Assembly: GCA_004431415.1 (NCBI GenBank) | Contig: QPMI01000402.1 | Location: 62,001-126,000, forward strand | Source of the DNA: Cyanophora paradoxa | Lineage: Eukaryota > Glaucocystophyceae > Cyanophorales > Cyanophoraceae | DNA length: 64,000 nt | Direction of reading: 5' to 3' | Shown: piece by piece, positions 1 to 8,809 of the stretch | Layout: each line of letters begins with the position of its first letter | How positions within the stretch are numbered: position 1 is the stretch's first letter | The notes under the pieces: model-generated | The model's input: only the letters and a program-made list of their open reading frames with translations | Told to the model about the DNA's origin: nothing | Databases searched by the model: none | Translations under genes and position numbers: made by a program

Positions 1-758
1 ATCTCGACAAAGGCAAACTTGCCCGTCGGGTAGACAAAGAGGACGCGCCAGCCCATCGAAGGCTCGTACCCGAACCAGCCCGTCTCGACGGGAAACAGGT
101 TTTGACCCTCGGTCCACGCGCGCCGGGCGATGCCGACGTGCCGAAAGGTCGCGGTGGCGCCGTCGGAGACGTACAGCGAGTCGAGGCCGCGCTCGTCGCG
201 GCAGACGAGGGCGAGCGCGTTTCCGCCGAGGTCGCGCAGGAAGCGGGCGCCGGCCGGGTCCGTGCGGGCCCTCTTGCAGGCGGCGGCGCGCCCGGGGTCG
301 AGCCAGAGGGCGACGGTCGCCGGCGCGTCGTTGTCGCCGTGCGCGGACCACTCCAGGAGGACGGCAGAGTCGCGCGCGTCGGCCTTGGCGTTTGACGGGC
401 GCTCCGCGTCCGCGAGGGCCTTGGGATCCCACCGGAGGAGCGGGCTGTCGCGCGCCGCGGCGAGGTCGATGCGGGCAATGGCCGTCAGGACGCCCGCGCG
501 CGCGCGGAGGGAGCGGACGTCGACGGTCACGCCGCGCTCCGCCAGCGGCCCGAGGGCGACGGCGCGCGCGCCGGCGGGGTGGCAAAGGAAGAGCGACAGC
601 GGGGTCCCGTCGGCGGCGGCCGTTGCATAGGCGGTAAACGGGCCGCAGGTGGCGAGCGAGCCGGAGACGATGCTCTCGCCGTCGGGGATGGGAACGCCCG
701 CGCTCGGGTCGCCGCGCTGCGGCTGCTTCGTAAAGGACGGCGAGGCCGCGCGTTTCAT
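1..758 (-). CDS. Hypothetical protein, 3' end beyond window
   Basis: An uninterrupted minus-strand frame begins with ATG at 758 (MKRAASPSFTKQPQRG...) and stays open to the window edge for about 252 codons. The product is Ala/Arg/Asp-rich with short beta-strand-like stretches (for example LFLCHPAGARAVALG, then WFGYEPSMGWRVLFVYP near the visible end) and no membrane segment or signal peptide. I recognise no family. It lies 103 bp downstream of the next minus-strand gene in the same orientation and has similar composition and repeated short strands, so it may be a relative of that gene lacking the F-box-like N-terminus; this is inference. No clear TATA element was seen in the 103-bp gap. Codon use is extremely GC-rich, as in its neighbours. 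Confidence 0.6.
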   Translation of the reverse strand, partial: MKRAASPSFTKQPQRGDPSAGVPIPDGESIVSGSLATCGPFTAYATAAADGTPLSLFLCHPAGARAVALGPLAERGVTVDVRSLRARAGVLTAIARIDLAAARDSPLLRWDPKALADAERPSNAKADARDSAVLLEWSAHGDNDAPATVALWLDPGRAAACKRARTDPAGARFLRDLGGNALALVCRDERGLDSLYVSDGATATFRHVGIARRAWTEGQNLFPVETGWFGYEPSMGWRVLFVYPTGKFAFVE

Positions 759-861
759 GGTGTCGCGGATGTGGAATGAGCAAAAGTGCGATGGCGGGCG
801 CGCTCTAAGGAGCGCGTGGGCGGCGCCGGATTCGTGCGAAATAGGTTTGGTTCCATTCGAT

Positions 862-2040
862 TCACAAACAGTCCAGCCAGGCGGACGCGGGGGGTACTTC
901 GACGATGCGAAATCCGCTTTGCATGGTGGGGATGGTGACGGCGACGGCGGGGCCGCGCGCCGCGGCGGCCCAAGCGACGATGGTGGACGAGGTCGGGCCG
1001 TAGAGGGCGAGTACGCGGGGCGGGGGTTCCACCTCGCTCGCGCGGCCGTCGTGGCTCACGCGAAAGAATCCGAGCTCGTCCTTCGAGTCGCCCTCGGCGC
1101 GCGCGTACTTGCAAACGCGTCCCGCCAGGTAGGAGACTCTGCTCCGGTCTCGGAGGGCCCTGCCGGCGATCGGCATCGTTTGACCGTCGGGCCCGACGAA
1201 GACCTCCCGCTCCTCTGAACAAGCAATGAGCCAGCCGTCGGCAAACGGGACGATCATTTGGGTATTGATGCTGGCGAGAGGCGAGCCCGCCGGGGCGAGC
1301 TCGATGCGCCTCGCGGTTCCGTCGCCGACGTTTACCACGAGCAAAGCCGCTCCGTTGGCCATGGCGTCGGCGTTGTTGGTGGCGTTGGGGGCGTCGGTGA
1401 TGGTAAATAGAACAGAGGTGCAGCGTGCGTTAATCCGGTGGGCCGGCCTGGAGTGAAACGATTGCGCTTCCGCCATGATCGCGTTTGCGTGCTCGGCGAG
1501 GTCCAAGAGGATGCGGGGTGGGGCGCCGACGGGCCAGGAGACTATCGACCCCGGTTCGTCGGCGGCGGCGTTGAACGGAGCGGCCTGGAAGCGAACTTCG
1601 CCGTCGTCGGCCACCCAGAGGCCCGAGAGGCGCGGGCGGAGTTCCATGCGTGCGAGGACGGCCGCGGGGAGCGTGTCCACGGCGCCGGAAGGGTCGATGC
1701 GTAGGAGCGCCTCGGGTTGGATCGCGAGCGAGGCGGGCGCGCGCTCGACGGCGAACCAGCGCGCGTCGGGGCTGGGGGCGACGCGCCGCACCGCCCACTC
1801 GCCCTCGGGACGCCAGCGCCCGCCGCCGCGGCGGACGAGCGGGCCGGCGCGTGCGGCAAGGCGTTGCTTCCAAAAGGGCATGGTCGATTCGGCGTCGATG
1901 GTTGCGACGTAGCACTCGTCGGCGGCGCTCGCGAAAGCGTCGCGATCCTCTGCGTCGAGATGCGAGGCGATCATTGCGAGGACCTCGCGCGGGAAGACGC
2001 ACGTGGACGCCGCGCGCTGCCGCTTGCGTGGCGGCGGCAT
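862..2040 (-). CDS. F-box-like protein, 392 aa
   Basis: The start was placed at the ATG at 2040 (MPPPRKRQRAAS) and not at the upstream in-frame ATG at 2274, because a TATA-like CATAAAAGGG lies just 40 bp upstream of 2040 and the upstream extension is low-complexity proline/arginine. A basic N-terminus (PPRKRQR) is followed at about residues 15-50 by an F-box-like segment (FPREVLAMIASHLDAEDRDA). About 330 residues follow with repeating short strands such as RLSGLWVADDGEVRF and GWLIACSEEREVFVGPDG, suggesting a beta-propeller-like fold. F-box proteins usually recruit substrates to SCF ubiquitin ligases through Skp1. The motif here is weak and the substrate unknown. Families of F-box proteins are common in amoebae and in GC-rich giant viruses. 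It is divergent from the zinc-finger gene at 2345, with a 304-bp shared promoter region. Confidence 0.6.
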   Translation of the reverse strand: MPPPRKRQRAASTCVFPREVLAMIASHLDAEDRDAFASAADECYVATIDAESTMPFWKQRLAARAGPLVRRGGGRWRPEGEWAVRRVAPSPDARWFAVERAPASLAIQPEALLRIDPSGAVDTLPAAVLARMELRPRLSGLWVADDGEVRFQAAPFNAAADEPGSIVSWPVGAPPRILLDLAEHANAIMAEAQSFHSRPAHRINARCTSVLFTITDAPNATNNADAMANGAALLVVNVGDGTARRIELAPAGSPLASINTQMIVPFADGWLIACSEEREVFVGPDGQTMPIAGRALRDRSRVSYLAGRVCKYARAEGDSKDELGFFRVSHDGRASEVEPPPRVLALYGPTSSTIVAWAAAARGPAVAVTIPTMQSGFRIVEVPPASAWLDCL

Positions 2041-2078
2041 GGTGGGGATGGGGGTAAGGAGGCGACGGCCGCGCGCTT

Positions 2079-2090
2079 CCCTTTTATGGG
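2079..2090 (-). promoter_or_regulatory. TATA-like element of F-box-like gene
   Basis: Minus strand reads CCCATAAAAGGG, ending about 40 bp before the ATG at 2040. The core CATAAAAG is shared with elements at 2271 and 5624. Confidence 0.5.
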
Positions 2091-2270
2091 TCTCGATCCT
2101 CGGGCGGGGGGCCCATGGAAGGGGTGGGGGGGGGGGAGGGGGCGTGCGGGCGGGGTCCGTCGCCCGCGCGCGGGCATGGTAAACGCGCGCGTCGATCCGG
2201 CCCGGCGCTCGCGCGGGGCAGGAGGGGGAAGCGGGGAGGGGGGGGGGGCGAGGGGCGAGGGAGGGTGGAC

Positions 2271-2280
2271 GCATAAAAGG
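2271..2280 (+). promoter_or_regulatory. TATA-like element of zinc-finger gene
   Basis: GCATAAAAGG lies about 65-74 bp upstream of the ATG at 2345, in a C/G-tract-rich divergent promoter region (2041-2344). Spacing to the start codon matches the elements at 5624 and 6761. Confidence 0.5.
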
Positions 2281-2344
2281 GAGAGGTCCTGGTTCGGGGA
2301 TCGAGCGTGGTCACCGTCACCCCCACGTCCTCGCTCGCGACGGC

Positions 2345-2860
2345 ATGGATTCCGATTCCAACGTCTCGCCGCCAAAGAGCCCCTCGGACCTGTCCCGCGG
2401 TGCCGTCCGGGACGATAAAGGGCGCGTCGTCGAGGCGTGGTGCACTCGCTGTCGAACGAGGAAGCCGGCGTCGGAATATACGCCCTCCAAGATCAGAATG
2501 CACACGTACGAGTGCCGTGCCTGCGTTTCGGCGCGGAAGCGCGCAATGCGCGAGGCGTTTAACGCGCTGCATCCTCGAACTCCGGCGGTCCGGCCTCGCG
2601 CCGTGGTGGTCGTCGTCGAGGATGGGGCGGACCGCAAAGCTCGCCGGTGCTGGAGGTGCAAGGAAACAAAGCCATTGGACGAGTACACAAAGGGGATAAC
2701 GTGCTGCCGCGCGTGCACTCGGGAGCGGAATCGCGAGTGGCGTCGTAAACAGGCGGAAATGCGGCTCGCGGTGATCAAGGCGGGTATCTGGTCGCCGAAG
2801 CGCGCTGCTCTCAGGATATCTGTGGAAAAAGACGATCTGGAGATGTCAACGTTTACGTAA
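2345..2860 (+). CDS. Double C2C2 zinc-finger protein, 171 aa
   Basis: Two related Cys modules are visible. The first (about residues 33-60) is CTRC...KPASEY...CRAC. The second (about residues 100-122) is CWRC...KPLDEY...CRAC. Each has the spacing CxxC-(~17-22)-CxxC with a conserved Lys-Pro and an aromatic residue between the pairs, followed by a basic helix (ARKRAMREAF; RERNREWRRKQ). This arrangement resembles small zinc-ribbon/Stc1-like or HNH-related fingers, which bind nucleic acid or protein; the assignment to a named family is inference. No membrane segment. The gene is intronless, follows a TATA-like element, and is divergent from the F-box-like gene. The stop TAA is followed by an AT-rich stretch (2861-3000) that may hold the 3' UTR. 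Confidence 0.65.
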   Translation: MDSDSNVSPPKSPSDLSRGAVRDDKGRVVEAWCTRCRTRKPASEYTPSKIRMHTYECRACVSARKRAMREAFNALHPRTPAVRPRAVVVVVEDGADRKARRCWRCKETKPLDEYTKGITCCRACTRERNREWRRKQAEMRLAVIKAGIWSPKRAALRISVEKDDLEMSTFT

Positions 2861-3016
2861 GGGGAGACGAATGACTAGCTGTATTAAAAGATGTAATTAT
2901 AAAATAACGTCAGCTGCCCTTGGGATGGTTCTTTGAAGACGCAATGAATGTAAAGTTTTCAAATGCGGCGTTGTGGTTTACGGAACGGCGTTATAATGGT
3001 ACATTCCTCGGTGTAG

Positions 3017-4440
3017 CTGACGGGAGCGAGGTCGTGCCGCCGGCGCCGCGCAGTAGAGGCCCGGGGGACCCCTCGGGAAGTTGATGAGAGCCGGGCCGCC
3101 CCGCGGCAACGCGTGGGCGGGGCGGCGCCAGGGGCCGCGTCGTCGCTGATGGGAGCGAGGTCGTGCCGCCGGCGCCGCGCAGTAAGAGGCCGGGGGGACC
3201 CCTCGGGAAGTTGATGAGAGCCGGAACGCCCCGGGGCGACGCGCGGGCGGGCGGCGGCTAAGGCCGCGTCATCGCTGACGGGAGCGAGGTCGTGCCGCCG
3301 GCGCCGCGCAGTAGGAGGCCCGGGGGACCCCTCGGGAAGTTGATGAGAGCCGGGCCGCCCCGCGGCGACGCGTGGGCGGGGCGGGACGGCGGCAGAGGTC
3401 GCGTCGTCGCTGACGCGAGCGAGCCCGTGCCGTTGGCGCCGCGCAGTAGAGGCCGGGGGGACCCCTCGGGAAGTTGATGAGAGCCGGGCCGCCCCGCGGC
3501 GACGCGTGGGCGGGGCGGGGCGGCGGCAGAGGTCGCGTCGTCGCTGACGGGAGCGAGGTCGTGCCGCCGGCGCCGCGCAGTAGAGGCCCGGGGGACCCCT
3601 CGGGAAGTTGATGAGAGCCGGGACGCCCCGGGGCGACACGCGGGCGGGGCGGCGGCTAAGGCCGCGTCGTCGCTGACGGGAGCGAGGTCGTGCCGCCGGC
3701 GCCGCGCAGTAGAGGTCGGGGGGACCCCTCGGGAAGTTGATGAGAGCCGGGCCGCCCCGCGGCGACGCGTGGGCGGGGCGGGGCGGCGCCAGGGGCCGAG
3801 TCGTCGCTGACGGGAGCGAGGTCGTGCCGCCGGCGCCGCGCAGTAGAGGTCGGGGGGACCCCTCGGGAAGTTGATGAGAGCCGGGCCGCCCCGCGGCGAC
3901 GCGTGGGCGGGGCGGGGCGGCGCCAGGGGCCGAGTCGTCGCTGACGGGAGCGAGGTCGTGCCGCCGGCGCCGCGCAGTAGAGGTCGGGGGGACCCCTCGG
4001 GAAGTTGATGAGAGCCGGGCCGCCCCGCGGCGACGCGTGGGCGGGGCGGGGCGGCGGCAGAGGTCGCGTCGTCGCTGACGCGAGCGCGCCCGTGCCGTTG
4101 GCGCCGCGCAGTAGAGGCCCGGGGGACCCCTCGGGAAGTTGATGAGAGCCGGGCCGCCCCGCGGCGACGCGTGGGCGGGGCGGGGCGGCGCCAGGGGCCG
4201 CGTCGTCGCTGACGGGAGCGAGGTCGTGCCGCCGGCGCCGCGCAGTAGAGGCCGGGGGGACCCCTCGGGAAGTTGATGAGAGCCGGGCCGCCCCGCGGCG
4301 ACGCGTTGGCGGGGCGGCAGCAGGGGCCGAGTCGTCGCTGACGGGAGCGAGGTCGTGCCGCCGGCGCCGCGCAGTAGGAGGCCCGAATGACCCCTCGGGA
4401 AGTTGATGCGAGCCGGGTCGCCCCACGGCGACGTGCGCGG
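3017..4440. repeat. GC-rich minisatellite, 129-135 bp period, ~11 copies
   Basis: The landmark CTGACGGGAGCGAG recurs at 3017, 3146, 3275, 3410, 3544, 3673, 3807, 3941, 4075, 4209 and 4338 with minor changes, giving spacings of 129, 129, 135, 134, 129, 134, 134, 134, 134 and 129. Units also share CCTCGGGAAGTTGATGAGAG. Length alternates between two classes differing by a 5-6 bp indel in the GGGGCGG region. Long minus-strand frames cross the array only because stops are rare in it; mixed 129/134 lengths break a conserved frame. Confidence 0.9.
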
Positions 4441-4719
4441 TTGTAAACGTGCACGTGTAATATTTTCAGTTGGTATGATAAAATACTAAGTATTCAGATC
4501 TAGAGTTTCGTACGTCTTCATGTCGACGACTCGAATTACTGACTAGATCTTTAGGATACTATCTTTTTAGATCTTTAGGATACCATGATACACTTAGGAG
4601 AACGGGGAACGTATAAAATTATCTATAGTCGGGCATGTGTACGAATAACTAGGATATAGCCAGTATCAGTTCGCCACCTTCTAGTGATTTTAGGTACACT
4701 ACATAGCCCAGAGCCTTCC
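4441..4719. other. AT-rich spacer between two minisatellites
   Basis: A roughly 280-bp island of ordinary AT-rich DNA with short local repeats (GATCTTTAGGATAC twice near 4547-4585) separates the two GC-rich arrays. No gene is visible. Confidence 0.6.
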
Positions 4720-5600
4720 CCGTAAACGCGGCGGCGCCGGCGGGCCGCTCCCACCAGCCGCCCCGAGGGGTCCCGCCCGCCCCGTATCCGCGGCGGCGCC
4801 GGCGGGCCGCTCTCACCAGCCACCCCGAGGGGTCCCGCCCGCCCCGTATCCGCGGCGGCGCCGGCGGGCCGCTCTCACCAGCCACCCCGAGGGGTCCCGC
4901 CCGCCCCGTATCCGCGGCGGCGCCGGCGGGCCGCTCTCACCAGCCGCCCCCAGGGGTCCCGCCCGCCCCGTATCCGCGGCTGCGCCGGCGGGCCGCTCTC
5001 ACCAGCCGCCCCGAGGGGTCCCGCCCGCCCCGTATCCGCGGCTGCGCCGGCGGGCCGCTCTCACCAGCCGCCCCGAGGGGTCCCGCCCGCCCCGTATCCG
5101 CGGCGGCGCCGGCGGGCCGCTTTCACCAGCCGCCCCGAGGGGTCCCGCCCGCCCCGTATCCGCGGCGGCGCCGGCGGGCCGCTCTCACCAGCCACCCCGA
5201 GGGGTCCCGCCCGCCCCGTATCCGCGGCGGCGCCGGCGGGCCGCTTTCACCAGCCGCCCCGAGGGGTCCCGCCCGCCCCGTATCCGCGGCGGCGCCGGCG
5301 GGCCGCTCTCACCAGCCGCCCCGAGGGTCCCGCCCGCCCCGTATCCGCGGCGGCGCCGGCGGGCCGCTCTCACCAGCCACCCCGAGGGTCCCGCCCGCCC
5401 CGTATCCGCGGCGGCGCCGGCGGGCCGCTCTCACCAGCCGCCCCGAGGGGTCCCGCCCGCCCCGTATCCGCGGCGGCGCCGGCGGGCCGCTCTCACCAGC
5501 CACCCCGAGGGGTCCCGCCCGCCCGTATCCGCGGCGGCGCCGGCGGGCCGCTCTCACCAGCCGCCCCAGGGTCCCGCCCGCCCGCCCATATCCCCCCCCC
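4720..5600. repeat. GC-rich minisatellite, ~62 bp period, ~14 copies
   Basis: Units of about 62 bp contain CCCCGTATCCGCGG, then GGCGCCGGCGGGCCGC, then TCTCACCAGCC. The landmark CGTATCCG is seen at 4783 and 4845 and continues at this spacing to about 5590, ending in a run of C residues. Units vary by single substitutions (CCACC/CCGCC) and loss of one G or C near the right end. The core is strongly self-complementary (GGCGCC, CCGGCGGGCCG), so single strands would fold readily. Confidence 0.9.
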
Positions 5601-5623
5601 CCCCCCACGCCATACCTCGCGTG

Positions 5624-5633
5624 CACATAAAAG
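5624..5633 (+). promoter_or_regulatory. TATA-like element of Cys-rich gene
   Basis: CACATAAAAG lies 67-76 bp upstream of the ATG at 5700, directly after the C-tract ending the 62-bp minisatellite. Same core and spacing as at 2271. Confidence 0.5.
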
Positions 5634-5699
5634 CCCCATCCCACGGTCCCGGGGGCGCGCTCGAGCATCGATATCAAAGCCACCGACACGCCCATAACC

Positions 5700-6398
5700 A
5701 TGCCCATCTCCGCGGGCGACGCCCAGACGACGCGCGAGCTCCTCCTCATCGGCGTCAGCATCCCACCGTCCCTCCCAACGAGCGCCGCGCGCAGCATCCT
5801 CTCCCAAACAACGCTCTCCGCGTGCGCATCCTGCCGGCGCCGCAACGACGGAGGCCAGTGCCCGCTCACCGGTAAACGCACCTGCGCCCATTGCTGCGCG
5901 CCGGTCCGACTCCGAGCCGCGGCGACGTTTGCCGCCCTCCCGGCGTCGGCCGCCCGTGCCCTCCCCCAACTGACCGGCCACCCCGGATGGACCACGCGCG
6001 CGGCCGCCATGTCCGAGGCCGACCGGCGGCGCGAGACCCGCGCCCCGCCGGGCGCCGACTCGGCCGACGCGCTCTCCGAGCGATTCGGACTCGACCGCCG
6101 TCTCTTCAACGTCCCCGGAGGAATACTCGCCGTGGGATACTGCCCCCGAACGCTCGAGGAGCGGTACGACTTGGCGTCGACCCGCCGTTGGGCCGAGGAC
6201 CGCCACGGGCCCGACCCCGAGGCCGCCGCGCAGCGTAAATGCGAGGATCGCGCACGCCGGAAGGAGCTCCTACTTTGGCGCCGCGACGAGCAGCGACGGG
6301 CGGCGCTGCAGGCACCCGCGAGCCCCGCCGCCGCGTTTACCGCCCACGATGCGTTTTACGGGGAGCATGGGCCCGTAAACGGTCTACACAGAGTTTGA
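5700..6398 (+). CDS. Hypothetical protein with Cys cluster, 232 aa
   Basis: The ATG at 5700 is the first in the frame after a TATA-like element about 70 bp upstream. Residues about 42-66 form a compact Cys cluster (CASCRRR...CPLTGKRTCAHCC) that could bind zinc in the manner of a small C2C2/RING-like finger. The remainder is Ala/Arg-rich, with charged helical segments near the C-terminus (RKCEDRARRKELLLWRRDEQRR) that could form a coiled coil. No signal peptide or membrane segment is visible and I do not recognise the family. The gene is intronless and monocistronic in appearance. The 435 bp that follow hold no other convincing gene before the histone gene. Confidence 0.55.
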   Translation: MPISAGDAQTTRELLLIGVSIPPSLPTSAARSILSQTTLSACASCRRRNDGGQCPLTGKRTCAHCCAPVRLRAAATFAALPASAARALPQLTGHPGWTTRAAAMSEADRRRETRAPPGADSADALSERFGLDRRLFNVPGGILAVGYCPRTLEERYDLASTRRWAEDRHGPDPEAAAQRKCEDRARRKELLLWRRDEQRRAALQAPASPAAAFTAHDAFYGEHGPVNGLHRV

Positions 6399-6760
6399 TA
6401 TCTCGTTTACATTGCAATTGAAAATCTCGAGCTGCCGGACTTGAGTACCAAATATACCCCCACCGACACCGTCTTCATTTAATTCAGCACCCACACCACC
6501 GCTCCGCGGCGCGCATGCGCAAATACCAACTTCACGCGCGCGCGCCTCGATCAGGTCCCCACATACATTTACTCTCCCGATCACAGACGAAACGCGCATG
6601 CCCTCTGTTCAGGCTGCACGCAGCGGGACGCGCGGCGACAGCGCGCGCTCCGGCGGGACCGGGGCGGGAATTCGGGCGCGCGGCCGGCCCGCCGCCCCCC
6701 GCGAGACGATCCCCCACCCCCACCCGCCACCCCCTCCGGCGCCCCGACGCCCACGCACGG
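6399..6760. other. Intergenic region before histone gene
   Basis: AT-rich for the first ~150 bp, then GC-rich. It contains no frame with recognisable similarity. It presumably carries the 3' end of the preceding gene and the upstream promoter of the histone gene. Confidence 0.5.
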
Positions 6761-6767
6761 ATAAATA
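6761..6767 (+). promoter_or_regulatory. TATA-like element of histone gene
   Basis: ATAAATA lies 67-73 bp upstream of the histone ATG at 6834, the same spacing as the CATAAAAG elements of the two upstream plus-strand genes. Confidence 0.5.
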
Positions 6768-6833
6768 CATGCCAGAGAATACGGATCTAGGAGGGGGCGA
6801 GCGCGCAGCGGGCGGGCGGGGGGCGCCGTCGCC

Positions 6834-7631
6834 ATGGCAAGAATCAAGCAGGCGGGGAAGAAATCGACGGGGAGCATGGCCCCGCGCAGGCGCCTCGCCA
6901 CCAAGGCCGCTCGGAAGAGCGCGCCGGCGGCGGGAGGCGTAAAGAAGCCCCACAGGCGCGCCGTCCCGTCCGCCCCGCGCGCGTCGCCGCGTGCACGTGA
7001 CCGCCGCGCGTAGGTACCGCCCAGGTGCGTCCGCCGCGCCCCTCCCGCGCGGTCCCTGCGCGCGCCGCGGTTGAGAGGTGCGCGCCGGGCGCCAAAGGCA
7101 CGGTCGCGCTCAGGGAGGCCCGTTCCCCACCCTCCCCCGCCCCCCAACTAGACGCCGTACCCCGCTCGCCGCCGCTAACCGTCGCTTCCCCGCACCCGGG
7201 GCGGGCGTAAACGCACCCCGCAGATACGCAAGTACCAGAAGACCTTCAACCCTTTGATCCGATTCGCTCCCTTTGAGCGCCTGGTGAGCCCGGAGTGAGC
7301 CGGGCGCGGGGCGCCGGGCGACGGGGCGGACCGGCAGGTGAAAGAGATCGCTGACGACGAGAAGAAGCGCCGCGTAGAGGCCGGATTCACCGCCGAGGAC
7401 CTGAGATGGAGTAAGGACGCCATCCTGGCGATGCGCGAAGCGGCCGAAATGCACGCCATCAACGTGCTCGGGGAGCGAATTTGCTCGCCCTTCACCGGAA
7501 TCGCATCACGATTCAGCCCAAGGTGGGGGCCCGCGCCGCCCGCCGCCGCCGCGCGCGCCGACGCCCGCCGCCGCCGCGCGCGCCAGGACATCCAGCTGCG
7601 CCGCCGGATCCGCGAGGAGGAGAGCGGCTGA
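6834..7631 (+). CDS. Histone H3 / CenH3-like protein, five exons
   Basis: Five conceptual exons give an H3-type histone of about 150 aa: 6834-6955, 7078-7117, 7224-7283, 7338-7522 and 7587-7631. The tail is close to canonical H3 ([20 protein letters not shown], then [20 protein letters not shown]), keeping K4, K9, S10, K23, K27 and K36 but changing K14 to Met and K18 to Arg. The core continues with [31 protein letters not shown] and [18 protein letters not shown]. Loop 1 is about 10 residues longer than in H3 and ends in DLRW, the Trp typical of CENP-A/CenH3; ANLLALH also resembles CenH3. Introns 3 and 4 are clean GT-AG; the best joins for introns 1 and 2 are GC-AG. A one-base deficit near 7470-7475 (GGGG run) breaks the frame, so it is either a sequencing error or a pseudogene. 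It would package DNA in nucleosomes, possibly centromeric ones. Confidence 0.8.
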
Positions 7632-8289
7632 CGGGCGAGCGGGGCGCGGATCAGACGGGGAGGACGAGGCCGGACGCGGGCGAGGGGAGGGGGGACCGTA
7701 CCCGACGGCAAAGCCCGCCGCCGCTCCATCATGTACAGACCGCACGAATACGCAACGCCTGGGCGCATGGTCAACGGAAAGGGCGGCGGGGGGGGGAGGG
7801 GTGGGGGATGGGGCGGGCGGGGGGTACGCGTACTCGTCACCGGCTCCCGCCGGGATGAAACTCGAGCGCGGCGAAGGGCGTGGGTGCGTCGTTCAACGGC
7901 GACCCGGGCCGTTGATCCACGGGTAGGTAGGCGGGGGCGGGCGGCGCGGGGCGGGGCGGCGCGGGCGGGGCGGGGCGGGTGGGCGGGCGGGTCCGGCGGC
8001 GCGCGCGGGGCTCGACCAACGCCGCGTGCGGTCGGCCCGCCGGCGGCGCGCCCTCGACGGGGTCGCGCACGAGCGGGCGCGAGTCCTGCGCCGAGGCGGC
8101 CGTGAGGGCGGCGTCGGTGCGGGGCGGGCGGGCGCAGGCCGGGGCGCGGCGCACCGTAGAGAGAGAGAGGGGGGGGGAACCGCCTGTGGTGCGCCGCGTC
8201 TCCGCGACGACAGAGAGGGCCGCCGGCGAGGCGCGGGCGCTGGCCCGGCCGCTAGCTATCATCGTGCGTGGAGCGAGAGGCGGCGCGCG
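7632..8289. other. GC-rich low-complexity region without clear gene
   Basis: Long G-rich tracts (for example around 7790-7830 and 7930-7990) and GC-rich simple repeats dominate. Open frames exist on several strands but are compositional. Nothing recognisable. Confidence 0.5.
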
Positions 8290-8530
8290 GGGAGCGGGGA
8301 CGCGGCGCCCGCCGCCCACGGCGTCCATCGAGTGCTGACCGCATCTTAGCTACTGCAAAGAGGTCGCTAACGGGCCGCGGGTGGACTGCGGGCACTAGGC
8401 CCAGTTCCACGGGCGCGGGGAACGGGGGCCGCCGCGCCCGCCGCCCACAGCGCCCATCGAGGGCTGACCGCATCTTAGCTACTGCGAAGAGGTCGCCGGC
8501 GGCTCGCGGGTGGACTGCGAGCACTAGGGC
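8290..8530. repeat. Two-copy ~130-bp tandem repeat
   Basis: The segment GACCGCATCTTAGCTACTGC occurs at 8337 and 8467, with flanking CGCCCGCCGCCCAC and GGGTGGACTGCG also repeated at the same 130-bp offset. Confidence 0.8.
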
Positions 8531-8809
8531 GATGCGCAAGCTCGCCGCGCGACGGGAGCGAGCCGAAACGCGTTCCGGGGCGTCAAGTCCACCCGGAAGG
8601 GCGCAGCTGCCTCCGCTACGATCACTGGGCGGAGCGGGAGAGGCGCGAACCACCGCAGGAGACCCCGGCGCGCCAGGCCGGCGGTGAAAGCGCCGCTGGG
8701 TCGCTAGAGCTGCTGGCAGCGCCGGAGCAAGCGGAACGACGAGATTGCGAGAGCTTGGACCTCGCCCCGTCGGGTGCTGCGATTGTAACCGTACCCGGCC
8801 GCACCGAGT

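Noticed and set aside
2959-4454. Long minus-strand frames with repeated SPRGGPALINFPRGPPG-like peptide
   Set aside because: They follow the 129/134-bp minisatellite; unit lengths not divisible by three switch the frame, and stops are simply rare in this composition.
5309-6206. Minus-strand frames rich in GYGAGGTPRGG repeats
   Set aside because: Compositional shadows of the 62-bp array and of the plus-strand gene at 5700.
7175-7840. Minus-strand 221-codon frame across the histone gene
   Set aside because: Antisense to exons that match histone H3 closely; proline/arginine low complexity at its start.
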